DNA of 64,000 bases, taken from positions 1 to 64,000 of the forward strand of contig NZ_JACHEG010000009.1 of NCBI RefSeq assembly GCF_014201355.1. Reading direction: 5' to 3'. Both the position numbers and the translations under genes were made by a program. The first letter of the stretch is position 1. The number at the start of each line of letters is the position of its first letter. The notes below the pieces were generated by a model that saw only the letters and a program-made list of their open reading frames with translations, made no database searches and was not told the origin of the DNA. This stretch comes from Aliirhizobium wenxiniae (lineage in GTDB: Bacteria > Pseudomonadota > Alphaproteobacteria > Rhizobiales > Rhizobiaceae). This document shows positions 1 to 10,020 of this stretch, in pieces.

Positions 1-321
1 ACTTTTCAGCAATTTTTCCTAGATTTCTCTAGAACGAAGGACATCGTCGCTAGCAGCGCCGCCGCCCTCGTCAGTGAGCGGGTTATAGTCCCACGGCCTC
101 GAATGAGTCAACAGCCATCTTTAAAAAAATGTCATTTTTCTCCAATGCCATGCGAGCAGATGTTTGTCGCTTAAATTGCGTGCATGCATAGATTTTCAGC
201 AGTCGAAACGGCGCCCCTGTTCACTGGTGCGTTTCGCGCTGCTATGGCATTGCAGAGCCTCCAGGACGTCGCCGACCTGATGAGGTTCAGACGCTCGAAA
301 CTACCGAAAGCTCACATATAT
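1..321. other. Window edge, no gene recognised
   Basis: I see no convincing gene here. It is AT-rich around 120-145 and ends at the chosen start of hrpB. The hrpB frame is open from 184, but residues encoded by 184-321 do not resemble the start of HrpB proteins, so I leave them as upstream sequence. Confidence 0.4.
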
Positions 322-2811
322 ATGGAAAAGAAACCCCAAGAGGACAGCCCCGATAACAGCGCGCGTGCGCCTCTCCCTATTGTGGAGGTGCTGGGCGAAC
401 TGACCTTGGCGCTTCGCCAGACCTCCTGTGCGGTCCTTTCCGCCCCACCGGGTGCAGGCAAAACGACCATGGTGCCGCTCACTCTGATCAAAGAGCCATG
501 GTGCACCGGAAAGGTCATCCTGCTGGAGCCGCGGCGGCTGTCGGCGCGAGCTGCCGCTTCCCGCATGGCGGTGCTCAAGGGAGAGAATGTCGGGCAGACA
601 ATCGGATACAGAATGCGCCTCGACACGCGGATCTCGCAGGCGACACGGATCGAGGTCGTCACGGAGGGTGTATTTTCCCGCATGATCCTCGACGATCCGG
701 AGCTTGCAGGCGTTTCCGCGGTGATCTTCGACGAATTTCACGAACGCTCGCTCGATGCCGATCTCGGACTGGCGCTGGCGCTCGACGCACAGGCGGCGCT
801 TCGAGAAGACCTGCGGATAATTGTAATGTCGGCAACCCTTGATACGGATCGCATCGCGGCATTGCTGAACAACCCTCCAGTGATAAAAAGCAAGGGACGG
901 AGTTTTCCTGTCGAGATCCGTTATAATGAAAGAAGCCAGCAGGAGCGTGTCGAGGACGCAGTCACGCGCGCGATCGAAAGCGCACATCGCGACGAAGGGG
1001 GCTCCATCCTTGCCTTTCTACCGGGACAGGCGGAAATCAGACGGGTAGCCGAGCGGCTGCAGGGCCGGTTCGACGCAAACACCGCGATTGCGCCACTTTA
1101 CGGCAATCTGACACAGCACGACCAGGATCTGGCAATCAAGCCGGCGGCGCCTGGCAAGCGCAAGATCGTCCTTGCCACATCGATCGCAGAGACATCCATC
1201 ACGATCGACGGTGTGCGGATCGTCATCGACAGCGGATTGCAGCGTCTGCCGGTCTTCGAGCCCTCCACCGGAATGACCCGGCTGGAGACGGTACGGGTAT
1301 CACAGGCTTCCGCCGACCAGCGGGCCGGACGCGCCGGGCGAACCATGCCGGGTATCGCCATCAGGCTGTGGCACACAGGCCAAACCGCTGCATTGCCGGA
1401 TTTCACGCCACCGCAAATACTTGCGAGCGATCTCTCAGGTCTGGTGCTCGACCTCGCGCATTGGGGCGTGGTTGATCCGATAACGCTCGCCTTTCTGGAT
1501 CAACCACCCGGACCTGCGTTTTCCGAGGCAAAAGGCCTGCTTGTCCTTCTCGGCGCATTGGACGACACCGGCCGGCTGACGCCGAGAGGTCATCTTATCC
1601 GTCAGCTGGCCTTGCCGCCGCGGCTGGCGGCAATGGTCATCAACGCGGACAAGGACGGACGCGGGCTCGAGGCGAGCCATCTCGCGGTTCTCCTAACCGA
1701 ACAAGGGCTTGGAGGAAGCGATATCGATCTCGATGAACGGCTGCGGCGGTTCCGGGCCGATCGCAGCGAGCGGGCGCAAGCCAGCCGAGGCCTGGCCAGC
1801 CGGATAGCCGACAGTCTGCCAAACAAGGCAGCACGACAGACAGGCGGGTCAGCAGGCCCACTTCTTCTCCATGCCTATCCCGACCGGATCGCGCTGCAGC
1901 GCGGCGGCAAAGGCCGGTTCATCATGGCCAACGGCCGAGGAGCGGAACTGCCGGAAACCGAGCGGCTTGCCAGCGCCTCCATGTTGGTGATTTCCGACGT
2001 GAGCGGGAAGGCTGCGCGGCCGCGTATTCTCAGCGCCGCGGAAATATCACGCTCCGAAGTGGAAGCGGAGATGGCCGGCGCAATCCGGTCCGCAGAAGAG
2101 TGTTTTTTCGACCCGGCCAGCCGTCAGGTTCGTGCGCGCCAAACCACCCGGCTCGGAGCAATCGTATTTAATGAAAAACCACTACCTAAACCGACCGGCG
2201 AACAGGCGGCACGGGCGCTGGCCGACGGCGTAAGGCAGTTCGGATTGAACAGCCTGCCGTTTTCGAAGGAAACCCTGCAATTCAGGGAAAGGCTGGGGTT
2301 CCTTCATCGATCGCTTGGCGAGCCATGGCCAGATGTCAGCGACGATGCACTTGTCGCCCGCCTTGATGACTGGTTCGTCCCCTATCAAGGTCATGCGTCC
2401 GCACTTACTTCGATATCGGCGGCGAGCCTTTCGGATGGGTTGCGTTCGCTGGTTCCACACGAGTTGCTGCACAATATGAACCGGCTTGCGCCGACCCATT
2501 TCGAGGCGCCGACCGGCCAACGCCATCCGATCCAGTATGATGGCCCAGAACCGGTGCTGACAATTCGTGTCCAGGAGCTGTTCGGATTGAAAAACCATCC
2601 CGCGATCGCGAACGGCAAACTGCCGCTGCTTCTAGAATTGACTTCGCCGGCACACAGGCCGATCCAGACGACACGCGATCTGCCCGGCTTCTGGTCCGGA
2701 TCATGGAAAGATGTTCGGGCGGAAATGCGTGGCCGATATCCCAGACACCCATGGCCGGAAAATCCGGTCGATGCCGCTCCGACAAGCCGCGCAAAACCCA
2801 AAGGTACGTGA
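322..2811 (+). CDS. hrpB: ATP-dependent helicase HrpB
   Basis: DEAH/DExH-box RNA-type helicase of the HrpB family, 829 residues from the chosen ATG. Motif I (APPGAGKTT) lies at about residues 41-49, motif II reads DEFH at 137-140 instead of DEAH, motif III SATL at 170-173, and motif VI QRAGRAGR starts near 333. The C-terminal half matches the HrpB-specific region by its general look. The frame is open back to 184, but an ATG at 322 gives the usual family length of about 820 residues. Its cellular RNA substrate is not established in most bacteria. It stands alone, upstream of and separate from actS. Family assignment is firm and the start is moderately sure. Confidence 0.93.
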   Translation: MEKKPQEDSPDNSARAPLPIVEVLGELTLALRQTSCAVLSAPPGAGKTTMVPLTLIKEPWCTGKVILLEPRRLSARAAASRMAVLKGENVGQTIGYRMRLDTRISQATRIEVVTEGVFSRMILDDPELAGVSAVIFDEFHERSLDADLGLALALDAQAALREDLRIIVMSATLDTDRIAALLNNPPVIKSKGRSFPVEIRYNERSQQERVEDAVTRAIESAHRDEGGSILAFLPGQAEIRRVAERLQGRFDANTAIAPLYGNLTQHDQDLAIKPAAPGKRKIVLATSIAETSITIDGVRIVIDSGLQRLPVFEPSTGMTRLETVRVSQASADQRAGRAGRTMPGIAIRLWHTGQTAALPDFTPPQILASDLSGLVLDLAHWGVVDPITLAFLDQPPGPAFSEAKGLLVLLGALDDTGRLTPRGHLIRQLALPPRLAAMVINADKDGRGLEASHLAVLLTEQGLGGSDIDLDERLRRFRADRSERAQASRGLASRIADSLPNKAARQTGGSAGPLLLHAYPDRIALQRGGKGRFIMANGRGAELPETERLASASMLVISDVSGKAARPRILSAAEISRSEVEAEMAGAIRSAEECFFDPASRQVRARQTTRLGAIVFNEKPLPKPTGEQAARALADGVRQFGLNSLPFSKETLQFRERLGFLHRSLGEPWPDVSDDALVARLDDWFVPYQGHASALTSISAASLSDGLRSLVPHELLHNMNRLAPTHFEAPTGQRHPIQYDGPEPVLTIRVQELFGLKNHPAIANGKLPLLLELTSPAHRPIQTTRDLPGFWSGSWKDVRAEMRGRYPRHPWPENPVDAAPTSRAKPKGT

Positions 2812-2882
2812 CAGGATGTCACATGCCATGAAATACTGGGTCGATTTTAAGAGGTTTGATCACTTTAAGGCACATATAAACA

Positions 2883-4214
2883 ATGTCCGAAACAATATTG
2901 CATAGTACAGACATGACTCCATCGCAGGACGGCAAGATCGGCCATGTGAGCCGCAGCATCCGCCTACAAACCCTCGTCAGGCTGAGGTGGCTGGCCGTGG
3001 CGGGGCAGACGATAACGGTCCTGATCATCTGGGGCGTACTCGACTTTCCGATGCCTATCGCCCAGGCAACCATATTGATCGCAGCCCTTGCGGTCGCAAA
3101 TCTCATTTTATCCGCGTGGTTTCCAGCCACCCACCGGCTTGGGCCGAAATCAGCGCTCGCGCTGCTCTGCTTCGACCTCCTGCAAATGGGCGCGCTATTG
3201 TTCATCACCGGCGGGCTGGGCAATCCCTTCGCACCGCTGATCTGCGTGCCGGTCATCATTGCCTTTGCATCACAGCCATTGCGTCATTCGCTCGTGCTGC
3301 TTGTCTTCGCGCTTGTGTGCACGACGGTTTTGTCACTCTCTCCTTACCCGGTCCCGTGGTATGAGGGGGAGCATTTGCGCATCCAGCCGATCATGCAGCT
3401 CGGGGTATGGTTCTCGATCGCCTCGATGATGGTTTTTGCGGCTTTCTACGCTTACCGCGTTTCCCATGAGGCCAGCCTGCTTGCCGACGCTCTGGTGGCG
3501 ACGGAAATGATTCTGGAGCGGGAAAAACATCTTGGTCAGCTGGATGGTCTGGCGGCTGCGGCGGCCCATGAACTGGGAACACCGCTTGCGACGATCAGCG
3601 TCGTCGCCAAGGAAATGGAACGAGAGCTCGGGCAGGACGAGCGCTTCAAGGAAGATGTGCAACTGTTGCGCAGCCAGAGCGAGCGATGCCGCGATATCCT
3701 GCGGCGCTTGACCTCACTGCCAGCGGAGGGCGAGGAACATTTGCGGCGCCTGCCCCTATCATCGATGATGGAAGAGGTGATCGCTCCACACCGTCAGTTC
3801 GACATAGACATCAGACTGGTGCAGAAAACCGACGGTGGCCATGAACCTATAGGCGTGAGAAACGCAGGAATTCTCTATGGGCTTGGCAATCTGATTGAAA
3901 ATGCGGTCGATTATGCCAAGAGTGAGGTGGTCATATCGGTGGAATACGATGACCAGCGGGTGGCGATCATGATCGAGGACGATGGTCCGGGCTATTCCGC
4001 CGTTATCCTTTCGCGTATCGGCGAGCCTTACATGACATCCCGGACACGCGAGCGGAGTGAGCATGCCGGCGGCTTGGGGTTAGGGCTCTTCATCGCCAAA
4101 ACCCTGCTGGAGCGCTCCGGCGCATCGATCCGCTTCAGCAATCGCGGCGACGGACAGGTCGGTGCACGCATTCGAATAGAATGGCCAAGATCAATTATGG
4201 ACAAGCCAATTTGA
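2883..4214 (+). CDS. actS: Redox sensor histidine kinase ActS/RegB
   Basis: Membrane-bound sensor kinase of the RegB/PrrB/ActS family, 443 residues. The N-terminal half has about six hydrophobic segments, with the quinone-site type motif GGLGNPF at residues 110-116. The phosphoacceptor is H229 in AHELGTPLATI. C269 in SERCRDIL matches the position of the redox-active cysteine of RegB. The ATPase domain shows LIENAVDYA, DDGPGYS and GLGLGLFIAKTL. In other alphaproteobacteria this pair responds to respiratory or redox state and controls energy, carbon and nitrogen genes and acid tolerance. actR follows 63 bases downstream. No strong Shine-Dalgarno precedes 2883; an ATG at 2913 is an alternative. 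Confidence 0.95.
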   Translation: MSETILHSTDMTPSQDGKIGHVSRSIRLQTLVRLRWLAVAGQTITVLIIWGVLDFPMPIAQATILIAALAVANLILSAWFPATHRLGPKSALALLCFDLLQMGALLFITGGLGNPFAPLICVPVIIAFASQPLRHSLVLLVFALVCTTVLSLSPYPVPWYEGEHLRIQPIMQLGVWFSIASMMVFAAFYAYRVSHEASLLADALVATEMILEREKHLGQLDGLAAAAAHELGTPLATISVVAKEMERELGQDERFKEDVQLLRSQSERCRDILRRLTSLPAEGEEHLRRLPLSSMMEEVIAPHRQFDIDIRLVQKTDGGHEPIGVRNAGILYGLGNLIENAVDYAKSEVVISVEYDDQRVAIMIEDDGPGYSAVILSRIGEPYMTSRTRERSEHAGGLGLGLFIAKTLLERSGASIRFSNRGDGQVGARIRIEWPRSIMDKPI

Positions 4215-4277
4215 TCTAGCTCCAATTTTATCGCGTTCTATATGATAATTGGGGTCCATCGATCCCGGAGAATGAAG

Positions 4278-4853
4278 ATGGAAACAACACTGCAGCAATC
4301 CAATCCTCAGAATGAGGACTTTATTGGTTCCGACCCTTCACTGTTGATCGTTGACGACGATGGACCGTTTCTGCGTCGCCTGGCGCGTGCCATGGAAACA
4401 CGAGGATTTACCGTAGAGGCCGCGGAAACAGTCGCCGAAGGTATTGCCAAAGTGCGCCAGCGGGCACCCAAATATGCCGTGGTGGATCTTCGGCTGGGTG
4501 ATGGCAACGGCCTAGACGTCATCGAAACCATCAGGCAGTTCCGCCAGGATACGCGCGTCATCGTGCTGACCGGATACGGAAACATTGCGACTGCCGTCAC
4601 TGCGGTCAAGCTTGGCGCCGTCGACTATCTTTCCAAGCCTGCCGATGCGGATGATGTGTTCAACGCCTTGACGCAGCGTCCCGGAGAAAAGGCAGATCTG
4701 CCAGAAAATCCGATGTCGGCAGATCGCGTACGCTGGGAACATATCCAGCGCGTCTACGAAATGTGCGAACGCAACGTTTCGGAAACCGCACGACGCCTCA
4801 ACATGCATCGCCGCACATTGCAGCGCATCCTGGCAAAGCGGGCGCCTAAATAA
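4278..4853 (+). CDS. actR: Response regulator ActR/RegA
   Basis: Partner of the preceding sensor kinase, 191 residues from this start. The receiver domain covers about residues 20-130, with acidic pocket VDDD at 25-28, phosphoacceptor D70 in VVDLRLGDG, T98 and K120. A linker leads to a Fis-type helix-turn-helix at about 150-188 (NVSETARRLNMHRRTLQRIL), as in RegA/ActR/PrrA. An ATG at 4272 sits almost on top of GGAG (4267-4270), so the ATG at 4278 has the better spacing. It probably shares a transcript with actS. Confidence 0.95.
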   Translation: METTLQQSNPQNEDFIGSDPSLLIVDDDGPFLRRLARAMETRGFTVEAAETVAEGIAKVRQRAPKYAVVDLRLGDGNGLDVIETIRQFRQDTRVIVLTGYGNIATAVTAVKLGAVDYLSKPADADDVFNALTQRPGEKADLPENPMSADRVRWEHIQRVYEMCERNVSETARRLNMHRRTLQRILAKRAPK

Positions 4854-4920
4854 GGCGCTCGCCGCGACTTGCGCGCTGCGGGATTTATGTAATTGCGGCA
4901 GGGAAGCCGGCCGCCTTTGA

Positions 4921-5415
4921 CTACGTCTCTATGTCGTCGAAGCTCTTGCCGGTAGACCATTCCGCCATCATCAGGCGGTGGGCCGCTGTGCGCGAAAAAT
5001 CGAGCATCAACGCCTTGCGGGTCGCCGGTGCAAGCTTGTGTTGGGATGCGTCACGCAATAGATGCGCCCCATAACCATCCGACAACATCAGGCCGCAGTC
5101 TTCGGGGAAAATTTCGAGCGGCACATCCCTGTGCGTTGCAAAGATCAGCCGGTCGCAATAAGTCCGATATTCCGGCCACTTGCGGTCGATGCGGAAATCC
5201 TCGATCGAGGTCTTTATCTCGACAATCCAGATTTCTCCCTTATCGGATACGGTGATAAGGTCGGCCCTTCTGCCATTCGGCAAGACAAGTTCGGGCAGAA
5301 CAGCATGCTTCATATCGTGAAGCAGGATTTGCGCGCCCTTGCGGACCATCATCGCGCGGGGCGACTGACGGCCATCGATCAGAGGGTTGTCGTTCACGAC
5401 ATTCAATATCGTCAT
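4921..5415 (-). CDS. mmcB: MmcB family DNA repair protein
   Basis: A 164-residue protein of the MmcB family, first described in Caulobacter as a DNA-damage protein. Residues 50-70 carry a D-(X)n-ExK pattern (RRADLITV then VEIKTS: D52, E66, K68), typical of PD-(D/E)xK nuclease folds, and this supports a role on DNA. No signal peptide or membrane segment is visible. It faces actR and stands alone. Catalytic activity is inferred from the motif only. Confidence 0.85.
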   Translation of the reverse strand: MTILNVVNDNPLIDGRQSPRAMMVRKGAQILLHDMKHAVLPELVLPNGRRADLITVSDKGEIWIVEIKTSIEDFRIDRKWPEYRTYCDRLIFATHRDVPLEIFPEDCGLMLSDGYGAHLLRDASQHKLAPATRKALMLDFSRTAAHRLMMAEWSTGKSFDDIET

Positions 5416-5602
5416 GCCTTTTCCTTAGCCATCATAGGTGGGCAGCATTGTGAATGTTGCAAAAAGACAATGGGCTTTTCAATTCGACTGCTGCCGACGC
5501 GCTGAGCGCTTGCGCAACTTGCCAACCGCAATCGAATGGAAAATAACGGTTTCGACGGCGGCTTGACGCCATTTCAATCGATAGTTTCACCAAGAGATAT
5601 CC

Positions 5603-6274
5603 ATGCGCTTTCGCAACAGCATGCTCGCACTCGGCCTGTTGGCAACCGCCGCCCTGGCCGGCTGCTCGACCACGTCCGAAACAGCCAAGACAGATGCACC
5701 GGTTCGCATCGAGACGGCCCAGATCTTCACCGATTCCTACGGATCGGTGACCGATGCAGGCTATACCCTGCCGGCCATTCCGATCAACCGGGTCAAACAG
5801 GAGTTCGTCCGCCAGATCGTGAACTACGAAACTGCGGAAAAGCCGGGTACGGTTATCGTCAATACCCGCGAACGCCATCTCTATTACATCCTGCCGGGCG
5901 GTCGTGCTGTGCGCTACGGCATCGGCGTCGGCAAGGCTGGTTTTGCATGGTCGGGCACGGCCTATGTTGCCTGGAAGCAGGAATGGCCGACATGGCATCC
6001 GCCGAAGGAAATGGCCGCGCGCAAGCCGGATGTCGCCAGATACGTCGAAAACGGCATGGGTCCAGGCCTGAACAACCCGCTTGGTGCACGCGCCATGTAT
6101 CTGTTCAACGAAAAGGGCCAGGACACGCTGTTTCGCCTGCACGGCACGCCGGAGTGGGCCTCGATCGGCACGGCTGCTTCATCCGGCTGCATTCGCCTGA
6201 TGAACCAGGACGTTATCGACCTTTACAGCCGGGTGCGTCCGGGCAAGGCAACCAAGGTCGTCGTGATCCAGTAA
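5603..6274 (+). CDS. L,D-transpeptidase lipoprotein (YkuD domain)
   Basis: Periplasmic peptidoglycan L,D-transpeptidase of the ErfK/YbiS type, 223 residues. The N-terminus is a lipoprotein signal with lipobox LAGC, so C21 would be acylated. The YkuD domain spans about residues 80-222. Its active site is H180 in RLHGTPEWASIG and the nucleophile C196 in SSGCIRL. Rhizobiaceae carry many paralogues and rely on L,D cross-links for polar growth, so the exact substrate cannot be told. A strong intrinsic terminator follows at 6301-6330, so it is a single-gene unit. Confidence 0.93.
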   Translation: MRFRNSMLALGLLATAALAGCSTTSETAKTDAPVRIETAQIFTDSYGSVTDAGYTLPAIPINRVKQEFVRQIVNYETAEKPGTVIVNTRERHLYYILPGGRAVRYGIGVGKAGFAWSGTAYVAWKQEWPTWHPPKEMAARKPDVARYVENGMGPGLNNPLGARAMYLFNEKGQDTLFRLHGTPEWASIGTAASSGCIRLMNQDVIDLYSRVRPGKATKVVVIQ

Positions 6275-6300
6275 GACTGACGGAATACAAAAATCAAAAA

Positions 6301-6330
6301 GCCGCCGAGGTCATTCCCGGCGGCTTTTTT
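6301..6330 (+). terminator. Intrinsic terminator after L,D-transpeptidase gene
   Basis: Stem GCCGCCG (6301-6307) pairs with CGGCGGC (6318-6324), followed by six T (6325-6330). An upstream A-run makes it partly bidirectional, which would also serve the leftward hydantoinase gene ending at 6438. Confidence 0.9.
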
Positions 6331-6437
6331 GCTGCCATGACATGAGCCTGGATCTACTGGCCGTCACCCTTTCCCGCCCCGTCGCTTTGCTTGCGAGCTA
6401 ACGGGTATCAATGCGCGTAAAGCCCACGGCGGTTCTG

Positions 6438-8447
6438 TCAGGATTGTGGATGTGCCATCCGCGGGCGGCCCGTTGCGGTGGCAACGATGCGGGCTTCAAC
6501 GAGTTTTCGTCCGCCTTCAACTTCGGGTGCCATAATCTCCTTTTCGATGGAAATCAGGATGCCCTGGGCCCCTTCCTGTCCGGCCTTGCGCCGTGCTGCA
6601 CCCACCGCCCGCGCCTCAGCGGTTCCCAGCGCATTCGCTTCCCCGATTATCGTGGTCGTCTCACCGGCACCGGTTACAATATAGACGCCTTCTTCCGGCG
6701 AGGTGATGGTGACTGTCGCCGTAACCCTTATATGGCCGACGACAGCGCCGATGGCGTTGGCAACATCCGCATCAGAAGGGATGATCGATTTGGCTCCAAG
6801 CATATCGGCAATTGCAGGATAATAGACCGGTGCCGAAGCGCCTAGGCCGACAAGCGGACGGTCAAGCGAAATGGAAAACTGCGCAATACCCGGTATGCGC
6901 TTCAACGCCCGATCAACCGCAAGCGAAACCGATGGGTTGATCGATTCGGCGCCGTCTTCCGCAAGACAGGCCGAAAGCAAGACCTCGGAAGATTGCCGGG
7001 TCAGCCTCGCGACGATTTTGTCGGCCAGATCTTCCGGTGAGGTAGCGATCTCGCGTCCCGCGCCGGTCTTCCTCCGGGCTGCGATCTGCAGCCCCAATCG
7101 TGCCGCATCGGCATTCCACTGGCCCTGGCGGCCAAGAACATGCAGCGCATCAGATGGTGTGATGCCGCTCAAGTGTACGAGACCGCGGCCGACAAGCCGG
7201 TCGAGAACCGATTTCTGGGAATTCATTGTGAGCAATGCGTTCAAAGCCACAGGCGTCGAGCCGATCCGTGCAAGAAGCGCCTTTTCCTGCGGTTGAAGGC
7301 TCCCAACCAAGGCTTCGTTCATAGCGATCCGGACGGCGAAACGGCCATCATGGCGACCAGTATGTGTGGCGCGTAGCTGCATATCGATAGCCGACAGAAC
7401 ACTATCGCCATAGGTGGCCGCCAGAAGGCTGAGAGGCAGAAGACGTCGAGGACCGAGCGTGATTTTTGCCTCTAGCCCGCGATCATCAATATGCACCTCA
7501 GAATCACCGCCAAGACCAAAAGTGCGCAATGCAACCGCCTCGACCATCGTGTGGTGGCCGCCGACATTGGCGCCATCCGATGCGAGCTTCGGCCTGCCGC
7601 CCTGCAGGACGGCGACATCAGTGGTCGTACCGCCGATATCGGAGACGACTGCCTCATCCAGCCCGGTCAGGTACCATGCGCCGACCAGGCTTGCGGCAGG
7701 GCCGGACAGGATGGTTTCGATCGGGTGCAGGCGCGCTTCCGAGGCTGACATCAGCGCACCGTCACCGCGCACGACCATGAGAGGCGCATGGATGCCGGAT
7801 TTTTGCAGAAATCCTTCCGTCGAGGTGATCAGGCGGTCGATGATCGAGACCAGACGGGCATTGAGCAATGTCGTCAACGCCCGGCGCGGGCCGCCGAGTT
7901 TCGAGGAAAGCTCGTGGCTGCACGTCACAGGCCTGTGGCTGATTTCGCGAATACGGTCCCTCACGCGAATTTCGTGAGCCGGATTCCGGACTGCGAAATA
8001 ACCGGCGACGGCGAAGGACGAGACTACCGATCCGAGTGACGGCAAGGCATCATCGAGCGCGCTCATATCCAGCGGTGTCTCGTTGCCATGCACGTCATGG
8101 CCACCGGGCAGAAAGATAACCGGATCGCTCCCGAGCGCTTCGGAAAGGCCGCCTCTGGCAATATCCTCGGGGCCAAAACCGATCATCACGAGTGCCGCCC
8201 GACCACCCTGCCCTTCCACCAGTGCATTGGTAGCAAGCGTGGTCGATAGCGAGACCATGGCGATTTGCGATGCGGGAATGCCGCCGTTTTCAAGGGCTGC
8301 ACCAACCGCGCCGGCGATGCCTTCCGAAAGATCATGCCGAGTGGTGAGCGACTTCGCCTTGGCGATCACGCCTTCTTCGTCGCGGAAAAGAACGGCATCC
8401 GTGTAGGTGCCGCCGGTATCGATGCCGAGAAGAAGAGGTGAAACCAC
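6438..8447 (-). CDS. Hydantoinase/oxoprolinase family protein
   Basis: A 669-residue protein of the hydantoinase A/5-oxoprolinase family, which hydrolyse cyclic amides with ATP. Two ATPase-fold signatures are visible: LGIDTGGTYTD near residue 7 and SDIGGTTTDVAVLQGG near 269-284. The usual partner subunit (HyuB/oxoprolinase B) is absent from the neighbourhood, which is unusual because most family members work as A+B pairs. The start codon is GTG at 8447 and is uncertain. A cytochrome P450 gene lies upstream on the same strand, but the 144-base gap argues against tight coupling. Substrate unknown. Confidence 0.88.
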   Translation of the reverse strand: MVSPLLLGIDTGGTYTDAVLFRDEEGVIAKAKSLTTRHDLSEGIAGAVGAALENGGIPASQIAMVSLSTTLATNALVEGQGGRAALVMIGFGPEDIARGGLSEALGSDPVIFLPGGHDVHGNETPLDMSALDDALPSLGSVVSSFAVAGYFAVRNPAHEIRVRDRIREISHRPVTCSHELSSKLGGPRRALTTLLNARLVSIIDRLITSTEGFLQKSGIHAPLMVVRGDGALMSASEARLHPIETILSGPAASLVGAWYLTGLDEAVVSDIGGTTTDVAVLQGGRPKLASDGANVGGHHTMVEAVALRTFGLGGDSEVHIDDRGLEAKITLGPRRLLPLSLLAATYGDSVLSAIDMQLRATHTGRHDGRFAVRIAMNEALVGSLQPQEKALLARIGSTPVALNALLTMNSQKSVLDRLVGRGLVHLSGITPSDALHVLGRQGQWNADAARLGLQIAARRKTGAGREIATSPEDLADKIVARLTRQSSEVLLSACLAEDGAESINPSVSLAVDRALKRIPGIAQFSISLDRPLVGLGASAPVYYPAIADMLGAKSIIPSDADVANAIGAVVGHIRVTATVTITSPEEGVYIVTGAGETTTIIGEANALGTAEARAVGAARRKAGQEGAQGILISIEKEIMAPEVEGGRKLVEARIVATATGRPRMAHPQS

Positions 8448-8559
8448 GCAAGAAATCCCGAATGCCTATTCGGAAGAATCAATAGCGCACGGAGCGTCAG
8501 GATCAATCGACCGCCAGAGACGTGGGCTGTCGCAGTTTGGTTTTGTGCATCGTACTTTG

Positions 8560-8581
8560 CGAAAACGGGATCCGGTTTTCG
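8560..8581 (-). terminator. Inverted repeat at the P450 3' end, possible terminator
   Basis: CGAAAAC (8560-8566) and GTTTTCG (8575-8581) form a perfect 7-bp stem around a GGATCC-containing loop, 11 bases past the P450 stop codon. On the transcribed strand there is no long U-run after the stem. It resembles a short palindrome that is common between rhizobial genes, so it may be a repeat rather than a dedicated terminator. Confidence 0.45.
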
Positions 8582-8591
8582 TCTCGAGGCG

Positions 8592-9995
8592 TCAGGGTCT
8601 CAGGCTCACCCGCATCGGCATGCCGTCGCGCGGCTGGGTCGTCAATTTCTGCACCGGCCAGATTTCGGTACCAGGCAGGGCATCGAAACGGTAGCGCTTC
8701 ATCAGCACAGCAAGCGCGATCACCGCTTCCTGCATGGCGAAGGTCGCGCCAATGCAGGTTCGCGGACCGGCACCAAACGGCAGGTACTGGAACCGGCCGA
8801 TCTTGCCGCGATTTTCCGGCAGGAACCGTTCCGGCAAAAAGGCACGCGGCTTTTCCCAATAAAGCTCGTGGCGATGCAGCGTCCACGGCATGACGAGGAT
8901 GGTGACGCCCGCTTCGATCTCGACGCTCTCCCCCGTCGCGCTCGTCCACCTGTCGTCTGCAATCGCCGCGCGGTTCAGCGATGGCGCTGGCGGATAGAGC
9001 CTCAGCGCCTCCTCGAAGGAAGCGCGTACCCAAGGCATCAATTCCAGCCATTCAACCGGCTCCGCACCGGTTGCCAGGACTCGATCGATTTCTTCTTCCA
9101 TCGCTTCGCGCACATGGGGCGAATGAGCGACACAATACAACGTCCAGGCAAGAGCCCGCGCCGTCGTTTCGTGCCCGGCACCGATGAAGGTGAGGATATT
9201 GTCCTCGATCTCGTCCAGCGTAAGCCCGTCGGGGCCTTCGAGTTGGAGGAGCAACGTCAGAAAATCCTGCGGCACGTCGTTCGGCATCTCCCGCATCCGC
9301 TTCTGCCGCTCTTTCATCGTATCGGCGACGATATTGCGGAATTTGTCGAGTACCTTGCGACCACCGATGCGGGTCAGGCGCGGCACCCATGCCGGCGCAC
9401 GCAACAAATCCATTGGATCGACGCGGCCCATGCGGTGAAGCAGGCTGTCGACGTCATCGGAAAAACTGTTGCTCTGTGTTACGATCTGGCCCGAGAAAAG
9501 GGTTTCGGACAGGATCGAATAGGCCATTTCCGTCATGTCTACGGAGATGTCGTGGATCGCGCCATCCCTGCCGACCGTCGCATATTTTTCCACGTATTCT
9601 TCAGACTTCGCCAGCATCTGGCCGGCAAAGCCACGGGAGTGGCGGGGTGTGAAGACCGGCGCCATCGCCTTTCGCGAACGCTTCCAGACCGGGCCTTCCG
9701 CCGTCAGCAATCCGTCGCGCAGGATAGGCCGCAGGATCAGCTGGCGGATTTCCGACATCTCGTAATTTGAGGCGTTATCGACGAGGACATGGCGGATCAG
9801 CCCGGGATCGTTGACGATCAGCGTGCGTTCCTTGAAGAATTTCGTCTTGATCCAGGGCAGCGTGTAGGACGGTACGCCCCAGAGTTCCAGCGGGTTGAGC
9901 ATGACCGTGCGGATGATCTCCAGCCGCGACGGTGGGACGGTGCGTGGTATAGGTGCCGGCGGCACAAAGGGGTCGGGGCGCATGTCCAAGGGCAA
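8592..9995 (-). CDS. Cytochrome P450
   Basis: Soluble bacterial cytochrome P450, 467 residues. The I-helix oxygen-binding motif is GAGHETT (272-278), ExxR is E329-A-L-R332, and the heme loop FGAGPRTCIG places the axial thiolate at C414. There is no membrane anchor or fused reductase, and no ferredoxin or ferredoxin reductase gene lies nearby, so electrons must come from a partner elsewhere. The sequence looks closer to the long-chain or CYP4/CYP102-like bacterial group than to P450cam, but I do not assign a subfamily. The substrate is unknown. Confidence 0.95.
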   Translation of the reverse strand: MPLDMRPDPFVPPAPIPRTVPPSRLEIIRTVMLNPLELWGVPSYTLPWIKTKFFKERTLIVNDPGLIRHVLVDNASNYEMSEIRQLILRPILRDGLLTAEGPVWKRSRKAMAPVFTPRHSRGFAGQMLAKSEEYVEKYATVGRDGAIHDISVDMTEMAYSILSETLFSGQIVTQSNSFSDDVDSLLHRMGRVDPMDLLRAPAWVPRLTRIGGRKVLDKFRNIVADTMKERQKRMREMPNDVPQDFLTLLLQLEGPDGLTLDEIEDNILTFIGAGHETTARALAWTLYCVAHSPHVREAMEEEIDRVLATGAEPVEWLELMPWVRASFEEALRLYPPAPSLNRAAIADDRWTSATGESVEIEAGVTILVMPWTLHRHELYWEKPRAFLPERFLPENRGKIGRFQYLPFGAGPRTCIGATFAMQEAVIALAVLMKRYRFDALPGTEIWPVQKLTTQPRDGMPMRVSLRP

Positions 9996-10020
9996 CCCTC
10001 CTCTTCTGTTCCTGTCATTG

